Positions 18,279-28,720 of a stretch of 64,000 bases of DNA are shown in pieces. The DNA comes from Oxalobacteraceae bacterium (lineage in GTDB: Bacteria; Pseudomonadota; Gammaproteobacteria; Burkholderiales; Burkholderiaceae_D), in assembly GCA_947448025.1 (NCBI GenBank), contig CANFLV010000012.1:1-64000 (forward strand). Direction: 5' to 3'. Each line of letters opens with the position of its first letter. The first letter of the stretch is position 1. The translations under genes were made by a program, and so were the position numbers. The notes beneath the pieces were generated by a model. It searched no databases. It was not told the DNA's origin and saw only the letters and a list, made by a program, of their open reading frames with translations.

Positions 18279-18452
18279 ATGAATATTGCTAAAAATATGG
18301 AAGGACTCTTTTTTGTCGCCGTCAGCGTTGCCTGCGGATTGATCTTCGCAGTGACGAAAACACCAACGATCACCGTCAACGTCAGCGGTCCGGTCATTGC
18401 TCACCAGGCAAAGGTGCCAGCGGTCGTCGTCACAGGCAAGCGTATGAGCTGA
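18279..18452 (+). CDS. Small single-span membrane protein, unknown
   Basis: 57-aa protein. ATG 18279 is preceded by an excellent AAGGAG site, which supports real translation. Residues 9-26 (GLFFVAVSVACGLIFAVT) form one membrane span or an uncleaved signal; the rest (TPTITVNVSGPVIAHQAKVPAVVVTGKRMS) is short, with no cysteines or obvious catalytic residues. Similar short exported proteins occur in Oxalobacteraceae, but I know of no function. Followed by a strong terminator. Confidence 0.7.
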   Translation: MNIAKNMEGLFFVAVSVACGLIFAVTKTPTITVNVSGPVIAHQAKVPAVVVTGKRMS

Positions 18453-18471
18453 GTTTGATTCAAGCTGATTC

Positions 18472-18512
18472 AAAAACGCCCGCTGCAGAATTTTTGCAGC
18501 GGGCGTTTTTTT
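18472..18512. terminator. Bidirectional terminator
   Basis: A GC-rich stem of about 16 bp (AAAAACGCCCGCTGCA with its complement, arms about 18472-18487 and 18495-18510) carries A tracts and T tracts on both sides. It can end both the 57-aa gene (+) and the DUF2147/valS unit (-). Confidence 0.92.
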
Positions 18513-18524
18513 ATGCCGGCAAAC

Positions 18525-18971
18525 TTACTCTTCGCGCAGCCAAGTCTGGGTTCGACCCATCATCGGCATGCCGATATAGCCGCGCATTTCCAGTTTCTTG
18601 CCGCCGTCGATAAGCGTCAGCTTCGCGCTATAGACTTTGCCATTATTTGGATCGAGGATTTTGCCGCCGTCATACGATTTGCCATCTTGCTTGATGCCGG
18701 ACAGGATGGTCATCCCGAGCGCCGGTTTGCCTTTCAGATCACCTTCGCATTTATCGCACACCGGGTTCGGCTCTTCGCCCGGTTCGCGGAACAGTTTTTC
18801 AACCTTGCCGCTAAATACACCGTTGGTTTCCGTGATGCGCACCAGCGATTTCTGCTTGCCGGTTTCATCGCTGATTGTGCGCCATACGCCGACTGGTGAG
18901 GTTTGGGCGAAGGCGGCCGATCCGGCCAATAGTGCTGCGATGGCAATGCTCAGTTTTAGTACTGATTTCAT
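18525..18971 (-). CDS. DUF2147 domain-containing exported protein
   Basis: 148 aa. Signal peptide MKSVLKLSIAIAALLAGSAAFAQ, then the DUF2147 domain: GVWRTISDETGKQKSLVRI, the CDKCEGDLKGKP region with two cysteines, GGKILDPNNGKVYSAKLTL and a C-terminal GRTQTWLRE. Lipocalin-like exported proteins of unknown role. AAGGAGACTTCGC precedes the ATG. Starts 24 bp after the valS stop, so it may be co-transcribed with it. Confidence 0.93.
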   Translation of the reverse strand: MKSVLKLSIAIAALLAGSAAFAQTSPVGVWRTISDETGKQKSLVRITETNGVFSGKVEKLFREPGEEPNPVCDKCEGDLKGKPALGMTILSGIKQDGKSYDGGKILDPNNGKVYSAKLTLIDGGKKLEMRGYIGMPMMGRTQTWLREE

Positions 18972-18995
18972 GCGAAGTCTCCTTGATTTTATTTT

Positions 18996-21809
18996 TTAAG
19001 CGGGTGGTAATTTTGTCAATTGCTCACGTAGTTTGACGAGGGTCGCGCCAAAGCCGGCAACGCGTTCCTTTTCCTGTGCCACGACTTGCGCCGGTGCGCG
19101 GGCGACAAAACTTTCATTGCCCAGCTTGGCATTGGCCTTGACGATTTCACCTTCGAGACGCGCGATTTCCTTGTTCATGCGCTCACGTTCTGCGGCGACG
19201 TCGATCTCGACTTTCAGCATCAGCTTGACCTGGCCGATCACCAGCACGGGGGCTGGCGACTCCGGCAGCGCATCGACGACTTGGACTTCTGATAATTTCG
19301 CCAGCGCCTGCAGATAGGGCGCGCAGGATTCCAGCTGCGATTTGCCTTCTGCGTTCGCTGCTTCGAGGATCAGCGGTACGCGTACCGCAGGCGACAATTG
19401 CATCTCGCCGCGCAGGTTACGGCAGGCATCCGTGAGTGACTTCAGCTGCGTCATCCAGGCTTCGGCATGCACATCAATTTTTTCTGGCTGCGACAGGGGG
19501 TAGGGCTGCAGCATGATCGAGTCGCCAGCGGGATTGAGCGCATGGCCAGCCAGCGGCGCGACCGTTTGCCACAGGCTTTCGGTAATGAACGGGATCACTG
19601 GGTGCGCCAGGCGCAGGATGGTTTCCAGCACGCGCAAGAGCGTGCGGCGGCTGCCGCGTTGCTGGGCTTCCGTGCCATGCTGGAGCTGGACTTTCGCGAC
19701 TTCGAGATACCAGTCGCAATATTCATCCCAGACGAATTTGTAGATTGTTGAGGCGATATTGTCGAAACGGTAATCGGCAAAGCCTTTGGCGATCTCGGCT
19801 TCGGTGCGCTGTAGCTGCGAAATGATCCAGCGGTCGGCATGGGACAGCTCGACATACTCGGTGTCATTGCGCGCTTCGAGGCCGCAATCCTTGCCGTCTG
19901 TATTCATCAAGACAAAGCGCGTCGCATTCCACAATTTATTGCAGAAATTGCGATAGCCTTCGCAGCGGTGCAAGTCGAAATTGATGTCGCGACCGAGCGA
20001 CGCATAGCTGGCCATCGTGAAGCGCAACGCGTCGGTGCCGTAAGCGGCGATGCCGGTCGGGTATTCCTTGCGCGTGGCTTTTTCGATAGTGGCGGCCTGC
20101 TTCGGATTCATCAGGCCGGCCGTGCGCTTTGCGACCAGTGCTTCGAGATCGATACCATCGATCAGATCGATCGGGTCCAGCGTATTGCCCTTGGACTTGG
20201 ACATCTTCTGGCCGCTGCTGTCGCGGATCAGGCCGTGGATATACACATCCTTAAACGGTACCTGGCCGGTGAAATGCGTGGTCATCATGACCATGCGTGC
20301 AACCCAGAAGAAGATGATGTCAAAACCGGTCACCAGCACCGACGATGGCAGGAACATCTTGTAGTCCGGGGTTTCTTCGGGCCAGCCGAGCGTGGAAAAC
20401 GGTACCAGCGCCGATGAGAACCAGGTATCGAGCACATCGGCGTCGCGATGGATCGTCTTGTCGCCGGCCTGGGCTTGCGCTTCCTGCTCGGTGCGGGCGA
20501 CGTAGATCTTGCCGTCGTCGTCATACCAGGCCGGGATCTGATGACCCCACCACAGCTGGCGGGAAATACACCAGTCCTGGATATTGTTGAGCCACTGGTT
20601 ATAGGTCGTGGTCCAGTTTTCCGGAACAAACTTGACTTCGCCGCTGGCGACTTTGTCGAGCGCGACTTCGGCGATCGATTTGCCGGGGAAATGCGTGCCT
20701 TCCGGCGCTGGCTTGCTCATGGCGACAAACCATTGATCGGTCAACATCGGTTCGATCACGACGCCGGTGCGGTCGCCGCGCGGCACCATCAATTTGTGCG
20801 GCTTGACCGACTCGAGCAGGCCGAGCGCATCGAGGTCGGCGACGATTTTCTTGCGCGCGACGAAGCGGTCCAGGCCTTGGTAGACAGCCGGGCCGTTTTC
20901 ATTGATCTTCGCATCGAGTGTGAAGATGCTGATCTTCGGCAGGTCATGGCGCGCGCCGACGGCATAGTCGTTTGCATCATGGGCTGGCGTGATCTTGACG
21001 CAGCCGGTGCCGAATTCCTTGTCGACATAGCTGTCGGCAATGATCGGGATCTGGCGATCGGTCAGCGGCACATGCACCATCTTGCCCACGAGGTGGATGA
21101 AGCGTTCATCGGTCGGATCCACCGCAATGGCGACGTCGCCGAGCAGGGTTTCCGGACGCGTAGTGGCGACCGTGATGTGGCCGCTGCCATCGACCATCGG
21201 ATAGCGCAGCTGCCACATCGAGCCGTCTTCTTCTTCGGAGACGACTTCGAGGTCGGAGACGGCCGTGCCGAGTACCGGGTCCCAGTTCACGAGGCGCTTG
21301 CCGCGATAGATCAAGCCTTGTTCGAACAGGCGCACAAAGACTTCCGTGACGGCGGTCGACATCTTGTCGTCCATCGTGAAGTATTCGCGGCTCCAGTCGG
21401 TGGACGCACCGAGGCGGCGCATCTGGCCGGTGATGGTCGAGCCGGATTGCTCTTTCCATTCCCAGACTTTCTCGAGGAACTTTTCGCGGCCGAGGTCATG
21501 ACGCGAAACTTTTTGCGCATCGAGCTGGCGTTCGACGACGATTTGCGTGGCAATGCCGGCGTGATCCGTGCCCGGAATCCAGGCCGTGTTGAAGCCGCGC
21601 ATGCGGTGATAGCGCGTCAGGCCATCCATGATCGTCTGGTTGAAGCCGTGACCCATGTGCAGGGTGCCGGTCACATTCGGCGGCGGCAGCTGGATGCTGA
21701 ACGCGGGTTTGTCGGCGTCGGTGGTGGCGCTGTAGTAACCGCGCTGCTCCCATTCATTGCGCCAATGTTTCTCAATTTCTGCGGGGTCGAACGACTTGGC
21801 TAATTCCAT
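18996..21809 (-). CDS. valS: Valine-tRNA ligase
   Basis: Class Ia synthetase, 937 aa from ATG 21809 ([20 protein letters not shown]). HIGH motif in [18 protein letters not shown], editing-domain signature [22 protein letters not shown] in [17 protein letters not shown], and a C-terminal coiled-coil arm ([27 protein letters not shown]). All domains intact. An upstream in-frame ATG at 21836 is possible but adds non-conserved residues. Divergent from the thiamine operon. Confidence 0.98.
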   Translation of the reverse strand: MELAKSFDPAEIEKHWRNEWEQRGYYSATTDADKPAFSIQLPPPNVTGTLHMGHGFNQTIMDGLTRYHRMRGFNTAWIPGTDHAGIATQIVVERQLDAQKVSRHDLGREKFLEKVWEWKEQSGSTITGQMRRLGASTDWSREYFTMDDKMSTAVTEVFVRLFEQGLIYRGKRLVNWDPVLGTAVSDLEVVSEEEDGSMWQLRYPMVDGSGHITVATTRPETLLGDVAIAVDPTDERFIHLVGKMVHVPLTDRQIPIIADSYVDKEFGTGCVKITPAHDANDYAVGARHDLPKISIFTLDAKINENGPAVYQGLDRFVARKKIVADLDALGLLESVKPHKLMVPRGDRTGVVIEPMLTDQWFVAMSKPAPEGTHFPGKSIAEVALDKVASGEVKFVPENWTTTYNQWLNNIQDWCISRQLWWGHQIPAWYDDDGKIYVARTEQEAQAQAGDKTIHRDADVLDTWFSSALVPFSTLGWPEETPDYKMFLPSSVLVTGFDIIFFWVARMVMMTTHFTGQVPFKDVYIHGLIRDSSGQKMSKSKGNTLDPIDLIDGIDLEALVAKRTAGLMNPKQAATIEKATRKEYPTGIAAYGTDALRFTMASYASLGRDINFDLHRCEGYRNFCNKLWNATRFVLMNTDGKDCGLEARNDTEYVELSHADRWIISQLQRTEAEIAKGFADYRFDNIASTIYKFVWDEYCDWYLEVAKVQLQHGTEAQQRGSRRTLLRVLETILRLAHPVIPFITESLWQTVAPLAGHALNPAGDSIMLQPYPLSQPEKIDVHAEAWMTQLKSLTDACRNLRGEMQLSPAVRVPLILEAANAEGKSQLESCAPYLQALAKLSEVQVVDALPESPAPVLVIGQVKLMLKVEIDVAAERERMNKEIARLEGEIVKANAKLGNESFVARAPAQVVAQEKERVAGFGATLVKLREQLTKLPPA

Positions 21810-21852
21810 GATGTGGCTTCTGTTTTTTCGAAACAAGCATTATAAGGGACGT

Positions 21853-21901
21853 GTCAAATGAGGAACGCGTCAATTGTATTTGACGTTCTTCTGCGTATAA
21901 T
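21853..21901 (+). promoter_or_regulatory. thi operon promoter with overlapping inverted repeat
   Basis: TTGTAT (21874-21879), 16-base spacer, TATAAT (21896-21901). GTCAAAT (21853-21859) and ATTTGAC (21878-21884) form an inverted repeat overlapping the -35 region. Predicted start is near 21908, at the first leader hairpin (GCGCCA 21908-21913 with TGGCGC 21922-21927). Confidence 0.6.
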
Positions 21902-21928
21902 CAAACCGCGCCATCTGGTGGTGGCGCA

Positions 21929-24236
<2,308 letters not shown>

Positions 24237-24253
24237 CAACAAGGAAAATGCAT

Positions 24254-25054
24254 ATGCAGCCCAAAGATTCAAGCCAACATGACGGCCTCACGCTGGCCGG
24301 TAAGACCTACCGTTCACGCCTGCTTGTAGGCAGCGGCAAATACCGCGATCTGGCCGAAACGCGCGCGGCTACCGAGGCCAGCGGCGCCGAGATCGTCACG
24401 GTCGCGATCCGACGCGTCAATATTGGCCAGGATGCCTCGTCACCAAACCTGCTCGAGGCCTTACCGCCCTCGCGCTTCACGATCCTGCCCAATACAGCCG
24501 GCTGCTATACCGCGGCTGACGCGGTCTACACCTTGCAGCTGGCGCGCGAGTTGCTCAATGGCCAGCGCCTGGTCAAGCTCGAGGTGCTGGGCGACGAGCG
24601 CACGCTGTTTCCCAACATGCCCGAAACATTGAAGGCGGCAGAAGCGCTCGTACGCGATGGCTTTGATGTGATGGTGTATTGCAGCGATGACCCGATACAG
24701 GCGCGCATGCTCGAACAGATTGGCTGCGTGGCGATCATGCCACTGGCCTCGCTGATCGGCTCCGGCATGGGCATTCTCAATCCGTGGAATCTGTCGCTGA
24801 TCATCGAGCAAGCCACGGTGCCGGTGTTAGTCGACGCCGGCGTTGGCACCGCGTCGGACGCGGCGATCGCGATGGAACTCGGCTGTGATGGCGTATTGAT
24901 GAATAGTGCCATCGCAGGCGCGCGCGATCCGGTGCGTATGGCGCGCGCCATGGGTCTGGCGGTTGAGGCGGGGCGCGAAGCCTTCCTAGCCGGACGCATC
25001 GCGAAACGCTTCGCCGCTTCGCCGTCGTCACCGATGGCCGGACGGCTGGCGTGA
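24254..25054 (+). CDS. thiG: Thiazole synthase
   Basis: Forms the thiazole phosphate from DXP, dehydroglycine and ThiS thiocarboxylate. 266 aa from ATG 24254. Motifs: [27 protein letters not shown] with the Schiff-base lysine region later (VKLEVLGDE), [50 protein letters not shown] sits 8 bases upstream of 24254; the earlier ATG at 24248 has too short a spacing. Confidence 0.97.
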   Translation: MQPKDSSQHDGLTLAGKTYRSRLLVGSGKYRDLAETRAATEASGAEIVTVAIRRVNIGQDASSPNLLEALPPSRFTILPNTAGCYTAADAVYTLQLARELLNGQRLVKLEVLGDERTLFPNMPETLKAAEALVRDGFDVMVYCSDDPIQARMLEQIGCVAIMPLASLIGSGMGILNPWNLSLIIEQATVPVLVDAGVGTASDAAIAMELGCDGVLMNSAIAGARDPVRMARAMGLAVEAGREAFLAGRIAKRFAASPSSPMAGRLA

Positions 25055-25857
25055 GGCGCGTGCTCGACAAGCCCTGCGTACTGGTGTTTTCGGGATTGGA
25101 CCCGAGCGGTGGTGCTGGCATCCAGGCGGATATCGAAGCCATCGGCGCACTCGGCGCGCATGCGCTGCCGGTCATTACGGTATTGACCGTGCAGGATAAC
25201 GATCGTGTGCTGGCGCTCTATCCGGTCGATGCTGCCGTAATCACGCAGCAGGCGCATGCGCTCATGGCGAAGATGAAAATCGCCGCCGTCAAAATTGGCG
25301 CACTCGGAAATCGTGCCAATGCGGAAGCGATCGTCGCGCTGGTGACGCAGCTGCGACTGGTGCAACCCGATTTGCCGGTCGTGCTCGATCCTGTGCTCGT
25401 CAGCGGACACGGCGATGCGCTCGTTGCTGGCGATGCCGTGACTGCGGTCAAGGCCTTGTGTGGCGTGGCTAGCCTGATTACGCCGAATCTGCCGGAAGCA
25501 GCTTCGCTTAGCGGCATTGCATCTGACGGTGCCGAACAAGCGCAAGCCTTGTTGCGACTCGCGCCGCATTTCTTGCACAAGGGCGGACATGGTGAGGGCG
25601 CTACGGTCGTCAATCACTGGCTGCATGTCGCTGGTCGACGCAGCTGGCGTTGGCCACGTTTTGACGGCGCCTTTCATGGTTCCGGCTGCACGCTGGCGGC
25701 GGCGATCGCAGCTGGCCTTGCGCAGGGGCGCACGATGGAACATGCAATCGATGAGGCTCAGGCTTATTGCTATGCGGCGCTGGGCGCGGCTTATTGCATC
25801 GCCGACGGCCAGCTGATACCGCAACGAACATCTTTATGGCACAAGGAAACCACATGA
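25051..25857 (+). CDS. thiD: Hydroxymethylpyrimidine/phosphomethylpyrimidine kinase
   Basis: Ribokinase-fold enzyme phosphorylating HMP and HMP-P. 268 aa from a GTG start at 25051 that overlaps the thiG stop by four bases. Motifs: [56 protein letters not shown], and the late anion-hole [17 protein letters not shown]. Complete. Confidence 0.96.
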   Translation: MRRVLDKPCVLVFSGLDPSGGAGIQADIEAIGALGAHALPVITVLTVQDNDRVLALYPVDAAVITQQAHALMAKMKIAAVKIGALGNRANAEAIVALVTQLRLVQPDLPVVLDPVLVSGHGDALVAGDAVTAVKALCGVASLITPNLPEAASLSGIASDGAEQAQALLRLAPHFLHKGGHGEGATVVNHWLHVAGRRSWRWPRFDGAFHGSGCTLAAAIAAGLAQGRTMEHAIDEAQAYCYAALGAAYCIADGQLIPQRTSLWHKETT

Positions 25858-26486
25858 ACGGCTTGTATCTCGTCACGCCTGATTGGGACGATACGCAGCA
25901 GCTGCTGCGCGTTACCGAAGCGGCGTTTCGCGGCGGCGCGGCCTTGCTGCAATACCGCCACAAGACGGCGGCGCCGGCATTGCGCATGCAGCAGGCATCG
26001 GCCTTACTGCAGCTCTGTCGTGATTACCAGCGGCCGCTGATCATCAATGACCATCTCGCGCTGTGCCTCGCGCTGGAGGCCGATGGCATACACCTCGGCG
26101 GCACCGATACCGGCGTTACCGCTGCGCGCGCAGCGCTGGGGCAGGGAAAAATCATTGGTGCCTCGTGTTACGGCAGCCTTGAGCTGGCGCATGCCGCCAG
26201 CGCGAGCGGCGCCAGTTATCTTGCCTTCGGCGGCTTTTATCCCTCGCGCGTCAAAAAATACGCAGTCACTACCGCGCCCGATATCGTTACACATGCGAAG
26301 GCAAGCTGGCCCTTGCCAGCCGTCGTCATCGGCGGCATGACGCCCACCAATGCAGCGCCCCTCGTTGATGCCGGTGCAAACATGGTCGCAGCGATCAGTA
26401 GCGTTTATTTATCCGCCGATCCCGAAGCCGCGGCGAGGGCATTTACCGCCTTGTTCAACGCCAGGGCTTGCAGCGGGGCGCAATAA
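25854..26486 (+). CDS. thiE: Thiamine-phosphate synthase
   Basis: Couples HMP-PP and thiazole phosphate. 210 aa from ATG 25854, overlapping the thiD stop by four bases. TIM-barrel signatures: GGAALLQYRHKTA, LIINDHLALCLALEADGIHLGGTD, IIGASCYGSLELA, YLAFGGFYPSRVKK, VVIGGMTPTNA and AISSVYLS. Last gene of the thiamine operon; no obvious terminator follows. Confidence 0.96.
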   Translation: MNGLYLVTPDWDDTQQLLRVTEAAFRGGAALLQYRHKTAAPALRMQQASALLQLCRDYQRPLIINDHLALCLALEADGIHLGGTDTGVTAARAALGQGKIIGASCYGSLELAHAASASGASYLAFGGFYPSRVKKYAVTTAPDIVTHAKASWPLPAVVIGGMTPTNAAPLVDAGANMVAAISSVYLSADPEAAARAFTALFNARACSGAQ

Positions 26487-26614
26487 AATACTGCAATTGC
26501 AGCGTTGATGCAGCTGTCAATTTTGACGGGATGCAGATAAATAGGCGGTATGTAATTCTCAGATCATGCGATTGATAAATATCAAACATCAATGCATTTT
26601 TCGGGAAGAACAGC

Positions 26615-27565
26615 ATGCGTTTCCATTCCAGCTTGATCGGCTGTCTATGCTTCTTGGTGTGCCTTGATGCGGCGGCACAATTTGCGGATGCGAAATGTCC
26701 GGCAGACGTGTTGAGCGTGACGCCGAACGCCACCTGCGCGGCCAGGACGAAATTCAGTTTCCTGATTTTCGGCGCCATGCCCGCGGACACGCCTACGCAA
26801 GCCTGCACTATTGCCGCAAAGATATTGGCGCAGAATTCGAATATCCCCACGGCCTGCAAATTTGATGCCTCGCAAGATAGCTGTAATTGCATGGAGGACG
26901 GCGGCGACGTGAGCTCCAGCTGGCCCGTCATTGAAAATCCTGACAGCGTGATGCCTTTTTGCCCGGCCGACTTCACGGCATCTTCAACGATGCGTATGCA
27001 GGTGACCACGATCGAGGGTTTCCATACCTCGGTGCCAGTCTGTCTCGGACCACCAAAGGATACGCCTCCACCGCCGCCGCCACCGCCACCGCCACCGCCA
27101 CTCCAGTGTCCGGTCGCCGCCCTGCAAGAAATGAAAGACCCGGCGGCCTTGCAGCATGAGCGCGGCTTGTTTGCCGCCCGCAGTGATCTCGCCCGGCTCA
27201 ATACGGCCGCGACGGCTGGCCAGACCTGCATGCTGGCCCGTGCGGATAAAACCGCAGTATTTCCCGTAGGTGCTTTCCGGCCTGCCGAATACCAGACCCA
27301 CCTGAAAGAGATCTGGGATAAATGGCATGTTCTGGCGAACAATACGAGTGCGGCCTGTAAAACGATCAAGGAGGATCTGCGCCGGGAATGGCTGAAACAC
27401 AAAATAGTGCGCGATCCGCAAACCAGCCTGCCGCATGCCTCGGGCGATGCGATTGACATTGCCGGGCTTGCCGCCAATACCGTCGACGCCAACGCTGCCT
27501 ATTGCGGCATGATGCGGCCCGATCCGGTCGCCAGTCCCTTGCATTTTCAGCCAGGCAGGAAATAG
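26615..27565 (+). CDS. Exported protein with poly-proline linker and M15 peptidase-like C-terminus
   Basis: 316 aa. Signal peptide (MRFHSSLIGCLCFLVCLDAAAQ), then a cysteine-rich N-terminal domain (about residues 24-145) of no recognised family, a run of 12 prolines at about residues 151-162, and a C-terminal domain. The latter has an M15/VanY-like pattern: GAFRPAEYQTHL, SLPHASGDAID (HxxGxAxD zinc motif) and a terminal PLHFQPG. This suggests a periplasmic D,D- or L,D-carboxypeptidase-like enzyme or an inactive relative; family membership is inference. Followed 9 bp later by a second exported protein. Confidence 0.72.
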   Translation: MRFHSSLIGCLCFLVCLDAAAQFADAKCPADVLSVTPNATCAARTKFSFLIFGAMPADTPTQACTIAAKILAQNSNIPTACKFDASQDSCNCMEDGGDVSSSWPVIENPDSVMPFCPADFTASSTMRMQVTTIEGFHTSVPVCLGPPKDTPPPPPPPPPPPPLQCPVAALQEMKDPAALQHERGLFAARSDLARLNTAATAGQTCMLARADKTAVFPVGAFRPAEYQTHLKEIWDKWHVLANNTSAACKTIKEDLRREWLKHKIVRDPQTSLPHASGDAIDIAGLAANTVDANAAYCGMMRPDPVASPLHFQPGRK

Positions 27566-27574
27566 GAGAATCCC

Positions 27575-28489
27575 ATGCAAACACGATTCAGAATGTCCTG
27601 CGCCAAACTCGCAATGACCGCCGCCGTGAGCTCAGTCGCTGGTATACCGGCAGTCGCGCTGGCGCAAACATCGCTCCCCGCTTCAACAGCATCAACAGCC
27701 GCTGCGCCTGTACGCATCTTCGCCTGGGCCAAACATGAGGGCTGCGAATTACGCTATACCTATGTCGTACAAAATAACGGCGCCTATCCGATCCGGCGTG
27801 TACTGATCGGTCTTTACCAGCCAGACACCGGCAATGGTGCGGCGAGTCTGAACCTGCTGCCAAGGTTGAATGGCAGTGCGCTCTGGCTGGCGTCTGCGCA
27901 AACGATCAGCCCGGCCGGCTGGAATGTGAAGGCTACCTTCCCCGATGACAGCAAAAAGTTTGCCCTCGAATGGATCTCGTCGGCCTATCACGCCGACCTG
28001 TGGCCTGGTGCGCCTGCGGTGCCACTGCCGGCGATGGTGAGTGCGGGGGACAATCCTGTCTTGGCGGGTACGACGGTCAGCAAATTTTCGGTTCAGGTTT
28101 CAAATATTGATCCTGCTTATATTAATGGCCACGCAAATCTGGATTACGGTGATGCGAGCCTGAATCTGAATATCGAAAAAGGCGATACCATCGCGCCGAT
28201 CCTGGACCTGAACGTGAGCCAGGTCAGGACGAGGCCGAATGATGGCTGGGCCGAATTTTATGTCACTGCCAGGGTGGCGGACAATTACGATCCTGCGCCT
28301 GAGTTGAAGTGGCCAACGGTGGTCGCGAGCACATTGTTGACATCACAGGATTATTCTGTCGACGGAAATGCGAATGGCTGGCGCCTGCGCTTCCGTAATG
28401 TCGTGGGACGCGCTTATCAGGCGCAGTTTGTGGCCACGGATGCGTCCGGCAATGCGACTTTGCGTACGCTGGATTATGTGGGCAAGTAG
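27575..28489 (+). CDS. Exported protein of unknown function
   Basis: 304 aa, not recognised. Signal peptide ending near AVALAQ, a Ser/Ala/Thr-rich stretch, then a beta-rich body. A first part (RYTYVVQNNGAYPIRRVLIGLYQP) resembles a surface beta-sandwich. The last 85 residues (APILDLNVSQVRT ... FVATDASGNATLRTLDYVGK) look Ig-like, with the DASGN turn typical of such folds. AGGAGAATCCC precedes the ATG, 9 bp after the M15-like gene, so the two probably form an operon. Confidence 0.7.
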   Translation: MQTRFRMSCAKLAMTAAVSSVAGIPAVALAQTSLPASTASTAAAPVRIFAWAKHEGCELRYTYVVQNNGAYPIRRVLIGLYQPDTGNGAASLNLLPRLNGSALWLASAQTISPAGWNVKATFPDDSKKFALEWISSAYHADLWPGAPAVPLPAMVSAGDNPVLAGTTVSKFSVQVSNIDPAYINGHANLDYGDASLNLNIEKGDTIAPILDLNVSQVRTRPNDGWAEFYVTARVADNYDPAPELKWPTVVASTLLTSQDYSVDGNANGWRLRFRNVVGRAYQAQFVATDASGNATLRTLDYVGK

Positions 28490-28704
28490 CCGGAGCGGAA
28501 TGGCAGTTCAGTCGCAGCTCATACGCAGCTCAGACCGGTGACTGCCGTCGTGCGGTTCTTTTATTGACGCGGCGTTTAGCTCACTTCTGAGAGGCTGCTG
28601 CGCAGTTTGCGTTAGGGCGCCTGTCCGAGGTCGATTCGCGAGGCGACATCTCAAGGAGACTTCTCAAGGAAGCAGTAATCCTCTGCTTCGGCACCTCGTC
28701 TGCC

Positions 28705-28715
28705 CAGCTATAATC
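28705..28715 (+). promoter_or_regulatory. -10 element of the uvrD promoter
   Basis: TATAAT at about 28710, with a poor -35 (TTCGGC) 16 bases upstream, gives a very short leader before the ATG at 28721, too short for a normal binding site if transcription starts 7 bases downstream. The preceding 28490-28704 gap holds two copies of CTCAAGGA (about 28652 and 28665) and nothing else I can name. No LexA-type box was seen. Confidence 0.4.
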
Positions 28716-28720
28716 GCTGC

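Noticed and set aside
20448-21803. 451-aa plus-strand ORF opposite valS
   Set aside because: Antisense to conserved valS codons; a codon-bias artefact of a GC-rich gene.
27063-27103. CRISPR-like or minisatellite repeat
   Set aside because: The repeat is in frame and codes a proline linker; units are 3-6 bp with no spacers.
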